From positions 1 to 17,573 of the forward strand of contig JBJHCR010000108.1 in the NCBI GenBank assembly GCA_050486105.1: DNA of 17,573 nucleotides, in the 5' to 3' direction. The notes under the pieces are model-generated. The model saw only the letters and a program-made list of their open reading frames with translations. It did no database searches and was not told the DNA's origin. Shown one piece after another: positions 1-6,610 of the stretch (position 1 is the stretch's first letter; each line of letters starts with the position of its first letter). The position numbers and the translations under genes are program-made. This DNA is from JAEXNA01 sp050486105 (GTDB lineage: Bacteria; Vulcanimicrobiota; Xenobia; Xenobiales; JADMJV01).

Positions 1-40
1 CCACGCCTCAATTTCGCAAAATGACATCTGACTATCAACT

Positions 41-59
41 CCTCGAAACATGTTCGAGG
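41..59. promoter_or_regulatory. Inverted repeat upstream of the pilin operon
   Basis: A perfect 7-bp stem (CCTCGAA / TTCGAGG) encloses a 5-nt loop. No T-run follows it, so it does not look like an intrinsic terminator. It lies about 90 bp before the first pilin start and could be an operator or an mRNA hairpin; the role is inferred from position only. Confidence 0.35.
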
Positions 60-66
60 ATCTATA

Positions 67-85
67 CGACAAAACTCGACAAAAC
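67..85 (+). repeat. Short direct repeats CGACAAAAC in the operon leader
   Basis: CGACAAAAC occurs at 67-75 and again at 77-85, exactly 10 bp (about one helical turn) apart, with a partial CGACA at 90-94. Helically phased direct repeats upstream of an operon can be regulator-binding sites, but chance is possible at this length. Confidence 0.3.
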
Positions 86-146
86 CATGCGACAGAGTCC
101 GATTAAATCAGCAGCCTCCTAGAATCTGGCTCGGCCAGGAAACTCT

Positions 147-677
147 GTGAGTTCCAGTGCTGTTCCACCTGCTGTGGTATACTCATTTTTGATGGGAAAT
201 ATACCCTGCCAGAAGAATTTTGTCTTCCAGGTACGTGGCCGGCGAGCCTCTGCCTTGCGTCCTGGGCGCGGTGAGTCTTACGGATTTAAACTGGTCGAAT
301 TGGTCATCGGCTGTATGCTTTTCGCTACCGTGACTGTCGGGTTCGCTGGCATGTGGTCCTACAACGCCCGCTCCTTTTATCACGCCAACACTCAACTTCT
401 GGCCAACAACCTGGCTCAGGAGATGCTTGAGCAGGCGCGAGCCGCTCGCTTCGAGGGGATCTGGACCTTGAAAGAGCAGGTCGATGATGAGCCGGATATC
501 ACTTTTGTCGCCCGGCGCAACGGACATGAATCGGTCACCAGGCTTTCACGGACTCTAGAAGTTGTCGACAATTCGCCCAGACCCGGGGTTCGACGGGCCA
601 CAGCGGTCGTGCAATGGAACCACGGCGTGCAGAACCACCAAATTCGATTGGTCACCTATCTTGTCTCGACGATGTAG
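147..677 (+). CDS. PilV/GspI-like type IV prepilin (minor pilin)
   Basis: This is a 176-aa prepilin-like protein. The type III signal GFKLVELVIG is at residues 46-55: cleavage is expected after Gly46, Glu is at mature +5, and a hydrophobic helix of about 20 residues follows. Downstream, LANNLAQEMLEQAR resembles the helix after the membrane segment in PilV/GspI proteins. The chosen start is GTG with AGGA at 137-140, 6 bp upstream. An in-frame ATG at 192 would shorten the leader from 46 to 31 residues; either is long for this class, whose leaders are often 6-25 residues. The 3' end overlaps the next pilin gene by 17 nt, implying one operon. The protein is expected to be inserted in the inner membrane, processed by a prepilin peptidase and to take part in pilus or pseudopilus tip assembly. 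PilV versus GspI cannot be resolved here. Confidence 0.75.
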   Translation: MSSSAVPPAVVYSFLMGNIPCQKNFVFQVRGRRASALRPGRGESYGFKLVELVIGCMLFATVTVGFAGMWSYNARSFYHANTQLLANNLAQEMLEQARAARFEGIWTLKEQVDDEPDITFVARRNGHESVTRLSRTLEVVDNSPRPGVRRATAVVQWNHGVQNHQIRLVTYLVSTM

Positions 678-1263
678 GCTAAACGGATTCAGCTTACTTG
701 AGGCAGTGATAACACTCGGGCTCTTGGGCTTGGTCATGGTGTCGATCGGAGCCATGATCCGGCACGGGGCCAATCAGTACAATAGGTTTCAAACCCTCAT
801 CGAAGTCCAAAGAGAAAGCCTCTTGGCTATGAAACGGCTCTCTGGGGAGATCGTGAAGACCACCAGAGAGGGGGTCGAGTTCTTCAATGCTCCTCCAATC
901 GATCCCCAGGGAGTGGTGTTCGCTGTTTCTACCGAGCAAGATGGATACGGGCGACCGTCCTGGACTGAGTTCGTGTGCTACTATGTCGACCCCCAAACCA
1001 GGCGTTTGTTGCGCAAGGTGCGTCCGGTCAATCCCCCGCGCAGTTCGCCTATTCCGCGGCCCTCGGCAGAACTTGCCAGAACGGGACTCATCGCCGCAAA
1101 CGATGCCTACGAGCCTCAGGTGATCGCTCGACATGTAGAAAGTTTGTTAGGGGAGGTAAAGGTTGGAGTGATAGAGCTAGAATTGACGGTGCGGGTATAC
1201 CGATATGAGGGTTCCAATCAGTTTGACGAGAATGTGTTGAGGTCCAGTTTTGAAGTACGTTGA
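661..1263 (+). CDS. PilW/GspJ-like type IV prepilin (minor pilin)
   Basis: The prepilin signal NGFSLLEAVITLGLLGLVMV shows Gly before the mature Phe, Glu at +5 and a hydrophobic helix. I chose TTG at 661 because it gives a short basic 9-residue leader (MSRRCRLNG), typical of type IV prepilins. The open frame extends back to TTG 562, but that would add 33 residues lying wholly inside the upstream gene. From 661 the product is 200 aa. After the helix comes the region LIEVQRESLLAMKRLSGEIVK, an amphipathic helix as in PilW/GspJ proteins, followed by a beta-rich C-terminus. Its start overlaps the upstream gene by 17 nt and its end overlaps the PilX-like gene by 14 nt, which suggests translational coupling. 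No strong ribosome-binding site is visible before 661, which fits coupling. Function is by family analogy. Confidence 0.75.
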   Translation: MSRRCRLNGFSLLEAVITLGLLGLVMVSIGAMIRHGANQYNRFQTLIEVQRESLLAMKRLSGEIVKTTREGVEFFNAPPIDPQGVVFAVSTEQDGYGRPSWTEFVCYYVDPQTRRLLRKVRPVNPPRSSPIPRPSAELARTGLIAANDAYEPQVIARHVESLLGEVKVGVIELELTVRVYRYEGSNQFDENVLRSSFEVR

Positions 1264-2263
1264 ATCGAGATCCAAGAGCCAGAAAATGATGGGTGAGAAG
1301 GCCAGCTCGGGTTCGATCCTGGCGGTCATGCTGGTACTCATTTTTGTGGCCTTCATGTTTGCCGGGGGGATATTCACCATGACCCAGCGCCTGGTGGTCA
1401 ACACCGGCACGACGCACTGGCAGAGCAAGTGCCATTATGCGGCGCTGGCGGCCGTGAACGAGGCCATCGCCAGGCTGGAGGCAAACTTGGCACTCGAGGG
1501 GGACTTTTCAGGGGTGCTTGAAGGCGACGACTCGGTCCGCTACGCCTACACCATCTTCAATAATTTGGCTGGACAGAAGAGCGGGGCCTCAGGGCAAGCG
1601 GTGCTCGGCCCAGACGGGCAAACCTATGTGCCCGTAGGAACGGCCCTGGTCTTGTCGGTGGGTTACTTGCCTGACCGAGCCGAAGAGGCTGCTCAGGCGG
1701 TCGCCGGCCTAGTAGGTTACGATCGTTTCGTCTTTGATCATGCCGCTTTCGGCCACCTGAACGTGGTGGCTCAGCAGTCAGTGATCGACTCTTTTGATTC
1801 CAATCTTCTGCCAAGTTTGACTTATCCCACCGAGACCATTGCGGCTTGGTTGGGTACGAACGGAGTCCAGTCTGGAGCGGTCCAGGTGAGCAATAGCACC
1901 GTCCGGGGTCACCGAATAGCCGGTTATGGGGCCGACATCGGGACCGCCATACAGCTCAGCGGTGGCAACCAACTCCGTGGGGACAACCAGGCTCGAGAAG
2001 GAACTCGGGAACTCACTCGTATCAGGCTGCCGGACCCAGAAGCCCCCTCTGGACGCCATGGTCGGCCTTCTCCGGCTCGATTGGGATTGGCTGCTGGGTC
2101 TCACGACTCACTACCGGGTCAAATGGTCGGGACGGCCACCGTTCCGGCAGAACTCTGGCTGGGTGGCGGAGTGATCATTTATAATGGCAATTTGCGTCTG
2201 GTCAACGCTGAAGTCAAATCCTGGGGCACCGAACAGTACCCAACCATACTTTTTGTCACTGGG
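1250..2263 (+). pseudogene. PilX-like minor pilin, 5' part, interrupted by a mobile element
   Basis: This is the N-terminal 338 residues of a large PilX-like pilus assembly protein. TTG 1250 has GAGG at 1239-1242, 7 bp upstream, and overlaps the previous gene; an ATG at 1286 is an alternative. Residues 18-45 hold a Gly-Ser junction followed by a long hydrophobic helix (SILAVMLVLIFVAFMF) without Glu at +5, as in PilX/GspK proteins. Then come an amphipathic helix and beta-rich repeats such as GGVIIYNGNLRLVNAEVKSW. The frame reads on to 2404, but everything after FVTG (codon ending 2263) is mobile-element sequence. The gene resumes at 5864 in the same frame, and joining the parts gives a 586-aa protein. 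As it stands the gene should make only a truncated product with a 46-residue foreign tail. Confidence 0.8.
2258..2263 (+). repeat. Target-site duplication, left copy (ACTGGG)
   Basis: ACTGGG directly precedes the left inverted repeat and recurs at 5858-5863 directly after the right one. The bases on either side differ between copies, so the duplication is exactly 6 bp. Both copies encode the same Thr-Gly codon pair of the interrupted gene. Confidence 0.85.
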
Positions 2264-2273
2264 TGCCGTTATC
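2264..2273 (+). repeat. Left terminal inverted repeat
   Basis: TGCCGTTATC pairs with TGCGGTTGTC at the right end (8 of 10). It begins with the TG dinucleotide common at ends cut by DDE recombinases. Confidence 0.75.
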
Positions 2274-2304
2274 TTACTATGACCATCCAAATATGGCCGT
2301 TTAA

Positions 2305-2320
2305 CTCCGGACTTCGGAGC
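2305..2320 (+). repeat. Left subterminal inverted repeat / transposase-binding site candidate
   Basis: CTCCGGACTTCGGAGC matches the reverse complement of 5812-5827 at 14 of 16 positions. It starts 41 bp from the left end; its partner starts 30 bp from the right end. The left copy is also self-complementary (CTCCG/CGGAG around GACTT), so it can form a hairpin just before the first transposase gene. Confidence 0.65.
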
Positions 2321-2336
2321 CCGGCCACCCAGAAGG

Positions 2337-3632
2337 ATGATGGTTATTATGAGGAAGAGTGTCTACTCCACAGAACAGCGCGACGAAGCCCTACGGATGT
2401 CTGATGAGATCGGGCCGACGGCAGCGGCTAAGAAGCTCGAACTCCCCGCCGGGACGGTGTATTACTGGCGGCATGAAAGAAGCAGGCTGCAGAAACACAC
2501 GGAGACTGAGGCGACAATTAAAGCCGAGCCGGAAGACGACCAGCCTGAGCAACTGGCGCAAGCTACTGAGTCGACGGCGGCACCGAGTCCGAAAAAGGTT
2601 GTGGCCAAGCTTTACACCCCTTCGCAGCGAGCTGAGATCCTCGAGTATGCTGCCAAACACGGAGTGACAAAGGCCTCGAGTCAGTTCGCGGTAACCCGCT
2701 TCAGCATCTACTCCTGGCGGCGCAAAACCGAACTCCACTCGGAAGGAAAGCTGAAGGATAGCCCCCTGGTTGGTGCCGACGAGGACCCGCGGCTCGCCAG
2801 AGATCGCCGTATCCTGAAAGAGTGGCGCTCCCACCCCGGACTCGGGCCCAGCCAGATCCGAAATCAGCTGAGGCGCGAAGGTCTTAAGGTTAGTGTTCAT
2901 ACCGTCCGCTGTGTTATGGAAGAGAACGGCTACGTGACTCCCAAAGTTCGCCGAAAGGAAGTCCACGACCAGACCTATGAGGCGGTGCGCCCCAACCATC
3001 TGTGGCACCTCGATTTCTTGCATCGTCACATCCATAAACAGAAGGTCTACGTTCTGTTAGTGCTCGACGACTGGTCGCGATTTATCGTAGGCGGAGCGCT
3101 CTGGGACGGGGAGCGGGTGGCTGCTGTAGCCGAGACCTTCGAGGGAGCCGTGTCCCGCCACGGTAGACCGGAGAAGGTCATGAGCGATGGGGGGAGCGCC
3201 TTTTACGCCTGGCGAGGCGTGGGTCAATTCACCCGACTGCTGGAAGAGCTCGAGGTAGATCAGTTGATTGCAAGGATTCCCCAGGTGAACGGGAAGCTCG
3301 AAGTCCTGAACGCCAACGTGCAGAAGGAACTCTTCAATCAGGAAACATTCTTTGACCTCGGAGAGGCTCAGCGCCGACTATCGGCCTGGATCAATTTTTA
3401 CAACTTTCGCCGAACCCATCACGCCCTGGGCGGCTTGTTGGTGCCGGCCGACCGCTACTTTGGGCGTTCAGATGAGGTCCTGGCGGCCATCGAGTCGGGA
3501 CAGAGACCAGACGGCCTGGGGGAGCCCCTGGCCGTGGAGCAGCGGGAACTAGATCTGCTGCGCCTGACCAGTTACCGGGGCCGTCTGGAGCTGTCGTTGC
3601 TCGGCCACAGCATCGCTCTTCCCTGGACTTGA
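2337..3632 (+). CDS. DDE transposase with two HTH domains and an rve integrase core
   Basis: This is a 431-aa transposase and first gene of the element. Residues about 8-50 form a helix-turn-helix ending in TVYYWRHER; a linker rich in Glu, Ala and Pro follows; a second helix-turn-helix lies at about 93-130, ending SIYSWRRK. Residues 155-200 (GLGPSQIRNQLRREGLKVS) resemble the HTH region preceding IS3-type catalytic domains. The retroviral-type core follows with Asp226 (WHLDFLH), Asp284 (VMSDGGSAF) and Glu322 (NGKLEVLNANV), then NFYNFRRTHHALGG, typical of this fold. The start is uncertain: AGAAGG at 2331-2336 abuts ATG 2337, and ATG 2340 and ATG 2349 are in frame. The product should bind the element ends and catalyse strand transfer. 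It is unlike its neighbour gene, which is another transposase type. Confidence 0.85.
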   Translation: MMVIMRKSVYSTEQRDEALRMSDEIGPTAAAKKLELPAGTVYYWRHERSRLQKHTETEATIKAEPEDDQPEQLAQATESTAAPSPKKVVAKLYTPSQRAEILEYAAKHGVTKASSQFAVTRFSIYSWRRKTELHSEGKLKDSPLVGADEDPRLARDRRILKEWRSHPGLGPSQIRNQLRREGLKVSVHTVRCVMEENGYVTPKVRRKEVHDQTYEAVRPNHLWHLDFLHRHIHKQKVYVLLVLDDWSRFIVGGALWDGERVAAVAETFEGAVSRHGRPEKVMSDGGSAFYAWRGVGQFTRLLEELEVDQLIARIPQVNGKLEVLNANVQKELFNQETFFDLGEAQRRLSAWINFYNFRRTHHALGGLLVPADRYFGRSDEVLAAIESGQRPDGLGEPLAVEQRELDLLRLTSYRGRLELSLLGHSIALPWT

Positions 3633-3692
3633 CCCCCGCCGAGGTTGGCTTTCGCGGCAAGGAAGCTCGACATTCCGTTTAAAGCTTGAGGG

Positions 3693-5656
3693 ATGCCAAA
3701 CGGTGTCCCTCTGTCTCTTGTGGGCGGTCTTGCCCTGCTGCTTCACGAATGGTCTCCCGCTATCGCCGACTCTCTCGGTTCTGCCGGTGACATGCTCGAA
3801 AGGATTGGCGGTTGTCGGAGCCAAGCTTTCGAGATGCGCAAACGCTTGAAGAACCTCTTCCCCACGGCACTTGGAAAGGCTGGACGTCCCTCCCGTAAAG
3901 CCGTGGAACAGGACCCTCTGATGGCCGTAATGGATGCCTGCCTCAACTACCTTGTTCATCACCCTGGCGCCATCTGCGCCAAGGAAGAGCGCACGTCTTA
4001 CAGCGAAGGCTATCGGCGCTTCATCGTANNNNNNNNNNCATCGTAAAGCTCGCCGGGCCTAACGGTCCGGCAAGGGACGTTCCCCTTGCCGCCCTCGCCC
4101 TAGCCACCAAAGTCCCGGAAGGCACTCTGAAAAACTGGCTCTCACCAAAGCCTCCCGGTCCGGGTAAACGTTCCCGCATGGAGCAAGGCTCAGAAGCTAG
4201 CCAACCGGCAGAATCCAGCCAAGAGCCGGCAACGAAGCCTTCACCTGAAGAAGGGACCACACCCAGAGGCGACCGGACCGTCTCCGCGACGGTCCGAGAT
4301 GTTCATCTACGGCAGCTTTTCGACCTCTGGGAGAAATGGGACGGGACCTTCGTCGATTTTTGCCGGATGGCCATCAAGGAACATCGACTCCCCTTTACCA
4401 TGACCTACATCGGCGATGCGCTGGAGGCCGCAGGGCTTCGGACCAGGCGTCGACGGAGGGACGAGCAGGCTCCCTGGACGGCGGGGACCTTTCGCTCTTA
4501 TTTCCCAGGTGCGCAGTGGCTCGGAGACGGAACTAGTATCGCCGTTCGGTTCCAGGGCCAGGTCTTTGTGTTCAATGTAGAATACCTTCACGATGTCGCT
4601 GCCGATGCCGGAATGGGCTTCCACATCTCCGACACCGAGGATGAGCAGGCTTTAATCGAGGCTTTCGAATCAGGCCTGGAGACGGCGGCCGGAGTCCTTC
4701 CCCTCGCGCTCACCCTTGACAACCGTCCGAGCAACCACACTGCCGCCGTGAAGGAAGCTTTGGGCGAAACCTTGCTTCTTCGTTCCACACCCGGGCGTCC
4801 CCAATCGAAAGCGCCGATAGAGGGAGCTTTTGGACTCTTTCAACAGTCGATGCCCCCTCTCCATCTGCAGGGCCAGTCAGCACGAGTCGTCGCTCGTTCT
4901 TACCTTAACGCCGTGATGACCGCGTGGTTTCGGGGACGCAATGGTCGACCGCGCAAGCGTCTTGGAGGGCTATCACCGGCTCAGGCCTACCGGGAAGCGG
5001 CGCCGACATCAGAGGAGATCCAGAAGGCTCTGGATGAGCTTCGAGAGCGCCAGAAGCGACAAGAAAAGGCTCAGGCTACCCTCCAGGCCAGCCGGGACCC
5101 GGTACGCTTGCGATTACTCGCCGCAGGGTTGGCGGAACTAGGAATCGCCGACCCAACGGGCTCGCTAGCAACCATGTTGGCCCGCTATTCTCGGGATGCT
5201 ATCGTTTACGGCCTGGCCACCTTCTGCACAAGACAAGAACGCGGGACTCTACCGACGGGAGCGGATCACCGTTACCTCGCCGGAATCATTCGTAATGATC
5301 ACGACAAGAGACACCAACTAGAACTCTCTGAACGCCTGTTTAAGCAACGGGTTCGACTTCGTGAGTTCTCGCTCGAGCCTCTAATCCGCCTGACAGAGAG
5401 AATAAAGGCCACAAGGACCTTATCCGAACTCCCCCAGAGCTTTGTTTCACTGGCCCTTCAAGCGGAGTTTGAGATCGATTTCCGTTACTGGACTCGGGCC
5501 GCCGCCAACGCTCTGGCCGCTCTTCCGCGAGAGCAATGGCCCGCTTTATATCAACACCTCTGCCGTCTCATCGCAGCGTCATTCAGAACTCCGAGAGATC
5601 GTCGAGAGACCCTCATCGACCGGCTCGCGACAGCCGCCACGGGCTTGGCCGCCTGA
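3693..5656 (+). CDS. Second DDE transposase (Mu/TniA-like integrase), spanning an assembly gap
   Basis: The frame from ATG 3693 runs into Ns at 4029 and resumes in another frame after them. If CATCGTA at 4022-4028 and 4039-4045 is one unmerged overlap, deleting 17 nt joins both parts into a 648-aa protein. In that numbering a helix-turn-helix-like segment is near 124-145 (TKVPEGTLKNWL), helices with basic RTRRRRR near 243-250, and a catalytic core has Asp273 (LGDGTSI), Asp337 (LTLDNRPSN) and Glu371 (APIEGAFGLF). The D-64-D-34-E spacing and the SKAPIEGAFG stretch resemble large Mu/TniA-type transposases. A helical C-terminal region of about 200 residues follows. GAGGG abuts the ATG with almost no spacing, so the start is uncertain. 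It lies 60 bp after the first transposase gene, in the same orientation, inside the same terminal repeats. Confidence 0.8.
4029..4038. other. Assembly gap (10 N) flanked by a 7-bp overlap
   Basis: CATCGTA directly precedes the Ns (4022-4028) and directly follows them (4039-4045). Merging the copies removes 17 nt and restores the transposase frame through ...Phe-Ile-Val-Lys-Leu-Ala... The gap is therefore probably a scaffold join between contigs that truly overlap, not missing sequence. Confidence 0.8.
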
Positions 5657-5811
5657 GACTCCCAAGCTTTTCAATCTGTCTAAATCTCCCAGTATCAGGC
5701 TCAGGCGGCGACATCATTAGGTCGGCACTCCCGAGATAGCCCAAGAAGTGAACTTCGATAGGCGGCTGACAGGCGCTGTTTAGCCGACACCTTACACGCG
5801 AAACTGCCACT

Positions 5812-5827
5812 GCTCGGCAGTCCGGAG
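5812..5827 (-). repeat. Right subterminal inverted repeat
   Basis: On the minus strand this reads CTCCGGACTGCCGAGC and matches 2305-2320 at 14 of 16 positions. Confidence 0.65.
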
Positions 5828-5845
5828 ATTTTGGTTGTTAGGTGC

Positions 5846-5851
5846 TTGACA
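5846..5851 (+). promoter_or_regulatory. Outward-facing -35 hexamer (TTGACA) at the right end
   Basis: A perfect sigma70-type -35 hexamer lies 6 bp inside the right terminus and faces out toward the 3' half of the PilX-like gene. At the present site only a poor -10 (GGAAAT, 5869-5874) lies 17 bp downstream. If the element's ends were abutted, TACTAT of the left end (2275-2280) would fall exactly 17 bp away. Confidence 0.45.
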
Positions 5852-5857
5852 ACCGCA
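5848..5857 (-). repeat. Right terminal inverted repeat
   Basis: The minus strand reads TGCGGTTGTC, the partner of TGCCGTTATC at 2264-2273 (8 of 10 identical). The element ends in CA on the plus strand. Confidence 0.75.
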
Positions 5858-5863
5858 ACTGGG
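5858..5863 (+). repeat. Target-site duplication, right copy (ACTGGG)
   Basis: This is identical to 2258-2263 and codon-aligned with the resumed PilX-like frame (Thr-Gly), followed by GAG CTG (Glu-Leu). Confidence 0.85.
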
Positions 5864-6610
5864 GAGCTGGAAATGACTGACACCGTGGTGAACTATCACC
5901 ACCCGGACAATTACCTCCCCCCTACTCCAGGTGAGCCAGGGGAGGCAGGTATTCCCGGGGTGTCCTATGGCACCCCCGGAACCCCTGGCATCGATGCCAG
6001 TTGGCCTGGCCCTCTCGTCATGAGAGTACCACGTTCTTTGCAGATCTACGCCGGCGGTCCTGGCACTGTGAACCTGACTCAGACTAACGGCACTTTTCTT
6101 TTGGCTGCGCCCGAGCGGCAGATTCAGGTTACCGGTACGACAACCCCACGCCCGGCCGGTGCCAATCCCGGACTCCACGGGTCTCTCGTGGGCCAATCGG
6201 TCCAGCTTAACGACGCCCAGGTCCATTTCGACTCAGCCTTGACCGGAGTTCGCGCCGAAGGTCGTGGACAGCTCACCATACTTTCCGTGACCCCAACGGA
6301 GCACTCGGTGGCCGTGGCCGCGGCAAGCGACCAAACCACGGTGGCCACGGGAGCTGCGGCCGCGGCTGCAGCCGGTCCCCCGCCGCCACCTCCTCCTCCT
6401 CCACCTCCGCCGCCCCCGCCTCCGCCACCGCCCCCCCCGCCGCCGCCGCCGCCGCCCGCTCCTGGGCCCGCGCCCGCTCCTGCGCCAGGACCAGCGCCAG
6501 CGCCAGCTCCTGCCCCCACAGGAGACCCCCCGCCGGATGATCCTCCGCCCGACCCCGATCCATCGGTAACTTGTTACGCAACTGCGTGTCCTGCGCCTTG
6601 CTGCATGTAA
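5864..6610 (+). pseudogene. PilX-like minor pilin, 3' part, with collagen-like and polyproline segments
   Basis: These are the last 248 residues of the interrupted gene. The open frame extends back to TTG 5831, but those first codons belong to the element. The part begins GELEMTDTVVNY, which continues the repeat pattern of NGNLRLVNAEVKSW before the insertion. A short Gly-X-Y stretch (PGEPGEAGIPG) follows. Then comes the C-terminal beta domain usual in PilX-like proteins: RVPRSLQIYAGG, later HGSLVGQSVQLNDAQVHFDS, which matches the family pattern of G-S-(I/L)-V-G ... H-(F/Y)-D. After an Ala-rich linker lie 27 consecutive prolines, Ala-Pro repeats, an acidic Pro-Asp stretch and a Cys-containing end (CYATACPAPCCM). 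Without the first half it has no membrane anchor or signal, so it is unlikely to function alone. The stop lies inside the next gene. Confidence 0.75.
6377..6457 (+). repeat. CCN codon repeat encoding 27 consecutive prolines
   Basis: 27 proline codons (CCC, CCG, CCA and CCT mixed) run without interruption and are followed by GC-rich Ala-Pro codons to about 6510. Mixed codons suggest it is maintained as protein sequence, not a fresh slippage expansion. Such a run would need EF-P for efficient translation. Confidence 0.9.

Larger units (their letters stand above)
2254..2280 (+). promoter_or_regulatory. Possible hybrid promoter at the element's left junction
   Basis: TTGTCA at 2253-2258 (5 of 6 matches to a sigma70 -35) lies in the target gene. 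TACTAT at 2275-2280 (4 of 6 matches to a -10) lies inside the element, with 16 bp between them. It points toward the first transposase gene. This assumes a sigma70-like consensus in an unknown organism, so it is weak. Confidence 0.25.
2264..5857 (+). mobile_element. Insertion element with two DDE transposases
   Basis: The 3594-bp element (about 3577 bp if the assembly gap is merged) sits inside the PilX-like gene. Its ends are TGCCGTTATC (2264-2273) and, on the minus strand, TGCGGTTGTC (5857-5848), matching at 8 of 10 positions, so it begins TG and ends CA. Inside these lies a second inverted pair of 16 bp (2305-2320 and 5812-5827, 14 of 16 matching). It is flanked by ACTGGG, and excision with one copy restores the host frame as Val-Thr-Gly-Glu-Leu. 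Its contents are two co-oriented genes, a transposase of about 430 aa and another of 648 aa, both with apparently intact DDE triads and no ATPase or passenger gene. I do not recognise a named IS family with this pair. Intact ends and duplications suggest recent insertion. Confidence 0.85.
5657..5857. other. Right-end non-coding region with subterminal repeats
   Basis: These 201 bp lie between the second transposase stop and the right terminus and carry no convincing gene. On the minus strand, TGTC-starting motifs occur at 5713 (TGTCGCCGCCTGA), 5771 (TGTCAGCCGCCTA) and 5789 (TGTCGGCTAAACA). The first two agree apart from one inserted base. Repeated sites of this kind at one end are common in elements with Mu/Tn7-type transposases, but binding is not shown here. 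Confidence 0.45.

Noticed and set aside
41..59. Intrinsic terminator of an upstream gene
   Set aside because: The stem is not followed by a T-run.
2264..2404. C-terminal extension of the PilX-like frame into the element
   Set aside because: It lies between the element's left end and the transposase gene and has no resemblance to pilin sequence; it is read-through into inserted DNA.
2391..3035. Minus-strand 214-aa frame opposite the first transposase
   Set aside because: It has no family resemblance and mirrors a well-supported transposase gene.
2337..5656. Two separate insertion sequences side by side
   Set aside because: The inverted repeats and the 6-bp duplication bracket both genes, and no second set of ends was seen in the 60 bp between them; nesting is not fully excluded.
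6124..6519. Minus-strand frame encoding long polyglycine
   Set aside because: It is the reverse of the proline-rich coding tract; composition alone makes the frame open.
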